Part shown: piece after piece, positions 1-5,533 of the stretch
Position numbering within the stretch: the stretch's first letter is position 1
Layout of the letters: every line of letters begins with the position of its first letter
Assembly (NCBI GenBank): GCA_002366885.1
Contig: DFCD01000099.1
Coordinates: 1-16,810, forward strand
Length of the DNA stretch: 16,810 bases
Source of the DNA: Verrucomicrobia bacterium UBA3063
GTDB taxonomy: Bacteria; Verrucomicrobiota; Verrucomicrobiia; Methylacidiphilales; Verrucolacustridaceae
Reading direction: 5' to 3'
Made by a program: the position numbers and the translations under genes
The notes under the pieces: generated by a model
The model's input: the letters and a program-made list of their open reading frames with translations, nothing else
The model's database searches: none
Told to the model about the DNA's origin: nothing

Positions 1-419
1 CGCTCTTTTCCCTGCTGGGGGGAATCGCCGGCCTGACCACCGCCTTCACCCTGATTTACTACACCTCAGCCCTGAACTACCCGCTCATCACCCAGGGCAA
101 ACCGTATTTTTCCCTCGAGGCCTCCATGCCGATTTTTTTCGAGTTGACCGTGCTGCTGACTGCCTTTGGCACAATCATCGGCCTTCTGCTGCTCACCCTG
201 ATGCCGCGCTTGCACCATCCGGTCTTCCATTGGGACCGCTTTAAACGCGTCAGCGACGACGGATTTTTTCTGGTGCTTGAGGCCGCCGACCCGCGCTTTG
301 AACAGGGCGCCTCCCGCCGGTTCCTGGAAGATCTGGGTGGCACCCATATCACGGAAATTCATCAGGATGCCGACCCGTTCCCGCATCCCGCCCGCCCCGA
401 GGTAAAGGCACGCGTATGA
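1..419 (+). CDS. actD: ActD, alternative complex III membrane subunit (DUF3341), 5' truncated
   Basis: C-terminal 138 residues of ActD, the small two-helix subunit of alternative complex III (quinol oxidation in the cytoplasmic membrane). The reading frame is open from base 3 and the start lies outside the window. Visible are the end of helix 1 (LFSLLGGIAG...), the family stretch 'YYTSALNYPLITQGKPYFS', helix 2 (about residues 44-65, following FFELTVL), then 'MPRLHHPVFHWDRF' and 'DDGFFLVLEAADPRFE', all characteristic of DUF3341. An internal ATG at 126 is not the start, because family sequence continues upstream of it. The stop TGA overlaps the actE start as ATGA at 416-419, implying translational coupling. 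Identification is by recalled family motifs, without a search. Confidence 0.93.
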   Translation, partial: LFSLLGGIAGLTTAFTLIYYTSALNYPLITQGKPYFSLEASMPIFFELTVLLTAFGTIIGLLLLTLMPRLHHPVFHWDRFKRVSDDGFFLVLEAADPRFEQGASRRFLEDLGGTHITEIHQDADPFPHPARPEVKARV

Positions 420-1033
420 AGGGGTTCATTCGCACCTTTCTCGCCATCTTCGGCGCTACAGGATTGGCCATCCTCGCGATCGCAGGTTTTCGCGGCAGCT
501 TCACCCAGCGGACACCCATCGAGATTTTTCCTGATATGGACCGGCAGCCAAAATACAAATCCCAGACCCCCTCCCCGCTCTTCCCGGAGGGGCGAGTCGA
601 CCGCGTCCCCCCCTACGGAACCATCCCGTTCCATGTTCCCACCGACCAGCCCTACCTCATTACCGGCAAGATGGGAAACATGTGGGGCACGGGCATTCCC
701 GTGACAGTGGACAAGAAACTCCTCACCCGCGGCAAGGAACGCTACGAGATCAATTGCCAGGTTTGTCACGGAGCCGTCGGTGCCGGCAACGGCATCACCT
801 CGCAGTACGGCCTCGTGGGCGCGGCCAATTTGAACCAGGACAAATACCGAGAGATGGCCGATGGCGAGATCTTTAACACCATCACCCACGGAAAGGGCCA
901 GATGGGCCCCTACCATCACATTGCCGTCGAGGATCGGTGGGCGATCATCGCCTACCTTCGCGCCCTTCAACTCTCCCAAAATGCGCCGGCCAATCTGCTG
1001 CCGCCGGACTTCGCCAGGGCGGGTAACCCATGA
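416..1033 (+). CDS. actE: ActE, monohaem cytochrome c subunit of alternative complex III
   Basis: 205 residues. An N-terminal hydrophobic segment (about residues 5-23) looks like an uncleaved anchor or signal; no lipobox cysteine follows it, so the lipid anchor known in some ActE proteins is not evident. The family segment 'TPIEIFPDMDRQPKYKSQ' (residues 33-50) is followed by 'VPPYGTIP' and a cytochrome c domain with one haem site CQVCH (114-118). M163 in 'KGQMGPY' is the likely sixth ligand. It would sit on the periplasmic face and pass electrons from the iron-sulfur/haem chain to a downstream acceptor. The gene overlaps actD by ATGA (416-419) and actF by ATGA (1030-1033), with a GAGGTAAAGG stretch upstream that can serve as ribosome binding site. 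Confidence 0.93.
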   Translation: MKGFIRTFLAIFGATGLAILAIAGFRGSFTQRTPIEIFPDMDRQPKYKSQTPSPLFPEGRVDRVPPYGTIPFHVPTDQPYLITGKMGNMWGTGIPVTVDKKLLTRGKERYEINCQVCHGAVGAGNGITSQYGLVGAANLNQDKYREMADGEIFNTITHGKGQMGPYHHIAVEDRWAIIAYLRALQLSQNAPANLLPPDFARAGNP

Positions 1034-2274
1034 GCGCACCGCACGGCCCCCTTCCCTCCGCCGAGAAACTCCGCGTGGAAAAACTCGGTGTGCTCCCCAT
1101 CCTCTTTCCCGCACTTGGCGTGATTGGCCTGGCTTCCGCCTTTGCTTGGGGCCTGGCCGCCAACCATGCCCAGCTTGCCTTCTCTTATCTTTTCGCCTTT
1201 GCCGTCGGCTTTACCCTCTGCGCCGGCTCCCTCTTTTGGACACTTCTCCACCATGCTCTCGATGCCGACTGGTCCGTCCTCATGCGGCGCATCCTGGAAA
1301 CCGTCGCCTCCTGCTTCCCGGTCATTCTGGTTCTTGCCCTGCCCCTGCTTCTCCTTTTTCCGAAGGAACTCTGGCATTGGATGACGGCCGACACCGCCCA
1401 CGATCCTCTCCTTGCCTGGAAGCGGCCTTTCCTGAACGAGCCTTTCTTTTACGCGCGATGTGCCTTTTATCTTCTCTTCTTCAGCTGTGCCGCCCTGCTA
1501 TACCGACGCTGGTCCATCCAGCAGGACGAGGACGGGGATCCCCGCATCACTTTGCGCTCCCGGCACACCGCCTACGGATTCATCCCCCTCTTCGTGCTCT
1601 GCTTCACCTTTGCCGGGTTCGATTGGCTGATGGCACTGGATCACCATTGGTACTCGACCATGTGGGGCGTTTATCTCTTTGCCGGAGCCGCCCAATCCTC
1701 GATGGCCCTCCTTATCCTGATCACCAACGGCCTGGTCCGCACCGGTCATCTCCGCGGCCTCTTCACCCCCGAGCACAATCACATCATGGGCATGCTCCTC
1801 TTCGCCTTCACCGTCTTCTGGGGCTACATCTCTTTCAGCCAGTATTTTCTGCAATGGTACGCCAACATTCCGGAGGAAACCTGGTTCTTCGTCTACCGCA
1901 ATACCGGCACCTGGTTTTACTATTCCATCTTCCTCGTCGCCGGACACTTCTTCGTCCCCTTCATCCTCCTGCTGACCCAGCCGGCCAAGCGAACCCCGTG
2001 GCGTATCTGCACGGCCGCCGGCTGGGTTCTTCTGATGCACTGCGTGGACCTCTACTGGGTTGTCATGCCAAACCTCCAACTGCAGGAAGCACGCCACGCG
2101 GGCCTCAAGGCCGCCACCACCGGTTTCCATCCCCACCCCATCGACATTCTTGCCCTCATCGGGGTCCTTGGTGTCCTCGCTCACACCTTCCTTTGCCTGT
2201 TGGCCCGTCGTTCCATCTTCCCCGCACGCGACCCTCGTCTCCGCGAAAGCCTCGGAGTCACCAACTGGTCATGA
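1030..2274 (+). CDS. actF: ActF, integral membrane subunit of alternative complex III
   Basis: 414 residues with about ten hydrophobic segments (roughly 20-42, 50-74, 92-111, 138-158, 181-197, 211-234, 252-275, 292-316, 325-347, 370-391), the expected topology of ActF, the NrfD-type paralogue of ActC. Diagnostic motifs are 'FDWLMALDHHWYS' (197-209), 'FTVFWGYISFSQYFLQWYAN' (260-279) followed by IPEE, and 'VDLYWVVMP' (339-347). With ActC it forms the membrane core of the quinol:acceptor oxidoreductase, and may take part in proton translocation (family inference). The start ATG overlaps the actE stop, and the stop overlaps the next gene as ATGA (2271-2274). The length is normal and nothing is disrupted. 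Confidence 0.94.
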   Translation: MSAPHGPLPSAEKLRVEKLGVLPILFPALGVIGLASAFAWGLAANHAQLAFSYLFAFAVGFTLCAGSLFWTLLHHALDADWSVLMRRILETVASCFPVILVLALPLLLLFPKELWHWMTADTAHDPLLAWKRPFLNEPFFYARCAFYLLFFSCAALLYRRWSIQQDEDGDPRITLRSRHTAYGFIPLFVLCFTFAGFDWLMALDHHWYSTMWGVYLFAGAAQSSMALLILITNGLVRTGHLRGLFTPEHNHIMGMLLFAFTVFWGYISFSQYFLQWYANIPEETWFFVYRNTGTWFYYSIFLVAGHFFVPFILLLTQPAKRTPWRICTAAGWVLLMHCVDLYWVVMPNLQLQEARHAGLKAATTGFHPHPIDILALIGVLGVLAHTFLCLLARRSIFPARDPRLRESLGVTNWS

Positions 2275-2774
2275 GCGAAAAGCCACACTCCTTCTCCGAA
2301 CGCAGCCACCCTTATCTGCCGGGTCTCTGGCTTGCCGCCGGTTTCTTGGGCCTGGCCAGCCTAGCACTCCTTCTTCGCCCTGCCGGCGTCACACCCGACA
2401 CCATTCTGGAAAAAGCCGCCATGGAGCGGTGGGACAAACTGCAAAAATTGAAAGGTGAGCAGGAAAAAGAAGCCTCCTCCTACGGATGGATCGATAAGGA
2501 TAAGGGCATTGCCCGCATTCCGGTTTCCCAGGCAATGGATCTCACTGTCCGAAAACTGCGCGCAGAAGATCCACGGGTTGCCTACCCAATCACCACCATC
2601 GCCCCGTCCGCCATCACGGCTGCCGGTTACCCCATTTATCCGGAGGTGCCGGTCGAGGTGGCCGCTGTCACCGCCGCCCTGGCAGCAGACGGGGGCGCCA
2701 TGCCCACCACCAACAAGGTAATTTCGGCCAAGCCGGGTTCGACCACCACCACCAATAGCCAAGGGAAGAAATGA
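2271..2774 (+). CDS. Small membrane-anchored protein of the complex III/oxidase cluster
   Basis: 167 residues, function unknown. There is one membrane segment (about 17-36), a charged, probably helical stretch (44-69), and then the conserved-looking motif 'YGWIDKDKGIARIP' (71-84) followed by VSQAMDL. I recognise this motif from small proteins next to complex III and cytochrome oxidase genes in Verrucomicrobiota, Planctomycetes and similar bacteria; this is recollection, not a search result. The C-terminus is low in complexity (Pro, Ala, Thr, Ser). The frame is open far upstream inside actF, but the ATG at 2271 is the sensible start: it overlaps the actF stop (ATGA) and opens a normal anchor sequence. 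The stop overlaps the next start as ATGA (2771-2774). A structural or assembly role is the best guess. Confidence 0.8.
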   Translation: MSEKPHSFSERSHPYLPGLWLAAGFLGLASLALLLRPAGVTPDTILEKAAMERWDKLQKLKGEQEKEASSYGWIDKDKGIARIPVSQAMDLTVRKLRAEDPRVAYPITTIAPSAITAAGYPIYPEVPVEVAAVTAALAADGGAMPTTNKVISAKPGSTTTTNSQGKK

Positions 2775-4201
2775 ACCGCTCCCGTCTTCCGCAAGGCTCC
2801 ACCGCAGCCCTGGTCCTGATTCTCGGATCCATTCTGGCGTCCCTGGTTGGCGCTGGCTTGCAGTTGCTGGCCAATACCCAGCTTCTGGTTCCCTCCTTGG
2901 ACCGGCTCATTCCCATGGCGTGGTTCAACTACGGTCGCCTTGCTCCCGCCTCCCAGTTTCTCCTTTCCTACGGCTGGCTTGGCTCCGGTCTTCTTGGCGT
3001 CCTTCTGATCCTCGCCCCCCGTTTCTCTGGGATCGCCTTTCGGTATGGTCGCCTCCTTTTCGGTGGAGCCCTCCTTTGGCAGTTGGCCATTCTCAGCGGC
3101 TTCACTCAGATTCTCCTGGAAGGTTCCTCCGGTCTCATCGGCATGCCCCAACCCCGTTTTGTCTCGATCCTGCTGATTTTATCCTTCCTTGTTCTCGGCA
3201 CCGGTCTGACGCGCGGCTTGGGTCGCTCCTGGAAAAGTGGGCCCCTTTTACCTCGCCTTTATCTGCTCCTCGCCTTGCTCGCCTTCCCGCTGGGGTTGGG
3301 CAGCGCTGAGGCCCTGTTGAGAGGCACGGTCACCCCAGGTTCGGTTCAGATTATTACCCAACTCCTTTGGCACTCCTTTCACCAGCACCTCTGGCTCGCT
3401 CCGCTCGGGATAGCTCTTATTTTCCAACTGCTCCCCACCCTCACCGGTCGGGCGGCGACGAGTCTGAATCTTGGTCTGCTTGCCTGGATCGCCACTGCCC
3501 TATTCGGCGGTTGGCTCGGCACCGTCCGGGCCAGCGATGGCCCCATTCCATCCTGGATGCAGAGCACAGGGGTTGTCGCCTCGATCCTCATGGCCTTTGT
3601 CGCCATCGGGAACGGACTGCTCGTGCAAAACCTGACGGAAGGACGCTGGGAGGAAATCCGAAGGACCGTCGCCCTCCGGTTCCTATCTGTGGGAGCCTGG
3701 TCCTACGCGGCTACCTATATTCTCCTGGCTTTCCTCTCCCTGCCGTGGGTGCGTCCGGTTATGGTCTTTACCGTTGCTTGGCCAGCCCTCTTTGAGGTGT
3801 TTCATTTCCTCTTTCTCGGATGTGTTCTCGCCGGATCCGTCTACGCGCTGTTGCCTGTGGGGCGTGAAATGGGTTGGCCCAACAGTTCGGCCCTGACCTG
3901 GCACTTCTGGTGCACCACCTTGGGCGCCGCCGCCGCCGCCTCTGGCCTCCTGCTCGCCGGATCCTTCCAAGGGCTGGCCCTAAGTGATGCTGGCGTTCCG
4001 ACCTCCACCCTCGCCAGCTACCTCCGCCCTTTTCTTTTCGTGGTCATCTTTGCCCAATTTTTCTGGCTGGTGGGGCAGATCGCCTTTGCCTCCGTGCTGA
4101 TTGCCAGCCTGCTCCGCCTTTTCCCCACGGCCGCCCCGATGGCGGTTTTCCGGAACCCCACCGTGATCCGACCCGCCAGTATCGGTCACCTCCACGGATA
4201 A
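2771..4201 (+). CDS. CcoN-like haem-copper oxidase subunit I homologue lacking cofactor ligands
   Basis: 476 residues, about 12 membrane helices, the size and layout of CcoN (cbb3 oxidase subunit I). Homology shows in 'NYGRLAP' (53-59; CcoN has FGRLRPLH), 'IPSWMQSTG' (259-267; CcoN LPDWAQSLG), 'NGLLVQNLTEGRWEEIR' (281-297; CcoN NGLMTLSGAWDKLR) and 'LTWHFWCTTLG' (376-386; CcoN INTHFWLATIG). The ligands are missing. The helix II haem b His position reads PAS (59-61). The CuB His pair of GPHHL is replaced by GTVRAS (250-255). The helix X HVH ligands fall in WPALFEVFHF (337-346), which has no HxH. The protein has only seven histidines, three clustered at 201, 204 and 206. It therefore cannot hold the normal haem b, haem b3 and CuB set. 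It overlaps the upstream gene (ATGA), with AAGGGAAGAA as a good ribosome site. It is followed by a CcoO-like gene, as in cbb3 operons. It could be a structural scaffold or quinol/cytochrome docking unit; an active oxidase is unlikely. Confidence 0.82.
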   Translation: MNRSRLPQGSTAALVLILGSILASLVGAGLQLLANTQLLVPSLDRLIPMAWFNYGRLAPASQFLLSYGWLGSGLLGVLLILAPRFSGIAFRYGRLLFGGALLWQLAILSGFTQILLEGSSGLIGMPQPRFVSILLILSFLVLGTGLTRGLGRSWKSGPLLPRLYLLLALLAFPLGLGSAEALLRGTVTPGSVQIITQLLWHSFHQHLWLAPLGIALIFQLLPTLTGRAATSLNLGLLAWIATALFGGWLGTVRASDGPIPSWMQSTGVVASILMAFVAIGNGLLVQNLTEGRWEEIRRTVALRFLSVGAWSYAATYILLAFLSLPWVRPVMVFTVAWPALFEVFHFLFLGCVLAGSVYALLPVGREMGWPNSSALTWHFWCTTLGAAAAASGLLLAGSFQGLALSDAGVPTSTLASYLRPFLFVVIFAQFFWLVGQIAFASVLIASLLRLFPTAAPMAVFRNPTVIRPASIGHLHG

Positions 4202-4204
4202 GCG

Positions 4205-4807
4205 ATGAAGCCTACTCGTGCCCTTGCCATCGCCTTTGGCGCCCTTCTCCTAACCTGGGTGGCCCAGGCAGCCGTTGGGTACTTGCAGGTGGGCAGGCTC
4301 GAACCAGTCCTCAACGAGGAGACAAACCTGACTGTGCCGCCCGTTCCTTCCGGCCTAGCCCACACCGGAGCGCGCGTTTTTGCCTCCCAGGGCTGTTTGG
4401 AGTGCCACTCCCTTTCCGCCCGCGGACCCAAGGATTCTGCCGACCTTACCCGTGGCTGGGGTCAGCGTCGCTCCGTGGCCCGCGACTACCTTTTTCGCGA
4501 CCCCGCCATGCTCGGAACCGCCCGCATCGGCCCAGATCTCTCCAACATCGGGGCCCGTATGCCGGAAGGGGATAAATTGATGCAGCACCTGTACGACCCG
4601 CGCCTGCTGAAGAAAAACTCCACCTGCCCGACCCATCCCTGGCTGTTCGTGAAAAAGCCAGCCGGGCCAAAGGCCGAACCGGACGCGCTCCAGGTATCGC
4701 CTGACGGCTGGCACCAACTGCTCCCATCTTATCATGCCAAGGCTCTCGTCGCCTATTTGCAGTCTCTCAACGCCAACTACGCCCTGCCGGAGGCGCCTCT
4801 CAAATGA
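4205..4807 (+). CDS. CcoO-like membrane-anchored monohaem cytochrome c
   Basis: 200 residues with an N-terminal anchor (about 6-26) and a periplasmic cytochrome domain. CcoO features in order: 'GARVFASQGCLECHSLSAR' (55-73) with haem site CLECH (64-68), 'RIGPDLSNIGARM' (107-119), 'HLYDPR' (128-133) and 'CPTHPWLF' (141-148). In CcoO the last motif normally reads MPxxPWL, with Met as the sixth haem ligand; here that position is Cys141. This is either a Cys-ligated haem or one using another residue (M119, M126 and H144 are near). The gene starts 3 bases after the CcoN-like stop. The next gene overlaps it by ATGA (4804-4807). The CcoN-CcoO order is retained, supporting a shared origin with cbb3 oxidases. 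Which electron acceptor it serves is unknown. Confidence 0.85.
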   Translation: MKPTRALAIAFGALLLTWVAQAAVGYLQVGRLEPVLNEETNLTVPPVPSGLAHTGARVFASQGCLECHSLSARGPKDSADLTRGWGQRRSVARDYLFRDPAMLGTARIGPDLSNIGARMPEGDKLMQHLYDPRLLKKNSTCPTHPWLFVKKPAGPKAEPDALQVSPDGWHQLLPSYHAKALVAYLQSLNANYALPEAPLK

Positions 4808-5445
4808 ACCCGCAAGAATCATCCCAACTTCCCCAGGCCCCCGCCGAGCGCCACGCCCCGATCCCCGGGTGGTTGACGGGCATGGGCCTGATTCTCGCTT
4901 TCTGGGCGGGAGCGTATCTGTTCCTTTACAGCGGCGGCTTCCGCGGTGATGTCTACGACCCCGGTTTGATCACCTGGGGGCCGGTCAGCACCGGTCCCGT
5001 GGCTCCGCCAGATCCCAAGGTCATCGGGAAACGTCTCTACACCGCCAACTGCGCCCAGTGCCACCAGGCCTCCGGCTTGGGCCAAGCCGGCGTTTATCCT
5101 CCCCTGGCGGCATCCGAATGGGTGACTGGGTCCAAGCATCGTCTCATCGCTATTCTGCACCACGGAATCGCCGGTCCCATCGCCGTGAAGGGCAACCTTT
5201 ATAACAACAACATGCCTGCCTGGGGCGACGGCGCCCCCGTTCCCCTCAAGGACGAACAGATCTCCGCCATCCTCACCTACATCCGTAGCGAGTGGGGCAA
5301 CCAGGCCGAGCCCGTCTCCACCGAGGAAGTGGCCCTCATCCGCGCCACCACTAAAAGCCGGAAGCAACCCTGGTCGGAAAAAGAACTCCTCGCCCTCCCG
5401 TCCGACCTGCCGCCTCCTCCAGCGGCTACTGCCGCAGGAAAGTAA
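4804..5445 (+). CDS. Membrane-anchored monohaem cytochrome c
   Basis: 213 residues. One membrane helix (about 22-43) follows a short hydrophilic N-terminus, then a class I cytochrome c domain: 'GKRLYTANCAQCHQASGLG' (75-93) with haem site CAQCH (83-87), 'VYPPLAASEWV' (97-107), and 'NNNMPAW' (134-140), where M137 is the likely sixth ligand; then 'LKDEQISAILTYIRSEWG' (148-165). The C-terminal tail of about 45 residues is charged, then rich in Pro and Ala. It takes the place CcoP would have in a cbb3 operon but carries one haem rather than two, and could equally be the electron exit of alternative complex III. Start chosen from the ATGA overlap, with GGAGG ten bases upstream. It is the last gene of the operon. 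Confidence 0.88.
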   Translation: MNPQESSQLPQAPAERHAPIPGWLTGMGLILAFWAGAYLFLYSGGFRGDVYDPGLITWGPVSTGPVAPPDPKVIGKRLYTANCAQCHQASGLGQAGVYPPLAASEWVTGSKHRLIAILHHGIAGPIAVKGNLYNNNMPAWGDGAPVPLKDEQISAILTYIRSEWGNQAEPVSTEEVALIRATTKSRKQPWSEKELLALPSDLPPPPAATAAGK

Positions 5446-5491
5446 ATAGGAGATTGGAGATAGCATATAGGAAATTACCCTATCTCCTATT
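5445..5491. terminator. Inverted repeat between convergent operons
   Basis: The 88-base region between the two convergent operons contains AATAGGAGA (5445-5453) pairing with TCTCCTATT (5483-5491), and a competing inner pair GGAGATAG (5456-5463) with CTATCTCC (5480-5487). GGAGAT is also directly repeated (5449-5454, 5456-5461). The position suits a two-way terminator for both operons, but the stems are A/T-containing and no clear T tract follows, so a repeat-element remnant is possible. Bases 5492-5533 are pyrimidine-rich on the + strand, without other visible signals. Confidence 0.4.
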
Positions 5492-5533
5492 GCTCCCGCC
5501 TCTCACCATCCGCTACCCGCTACCAACAACCAA

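Noticed and set aside
861..2774. Very long + strand open frame of 637 codons
   Set aside because: Only its last 167 codons (from 2271) are a gene; the upstream part lies in another frame of actF and reads as Arg/Pro/Ser-rich nonsense.
2771..4201. NorB-type nitric oxide reductase
   Set aside because: HQHLW (204-208) recalls the NorB HLWVE motif, but the Glu, the His pair and the HxH motif are missing, and the other motifs match CcoN better.
2771..4807. Functional cbb3-type cytochrome oxidase (ccoNO)
   Set aside because: The fold and order fit, but subunit I lacks the ligands for haem b, haem b3 and CuB and the cytochrome lacks the expected Met, so the name would mislead.
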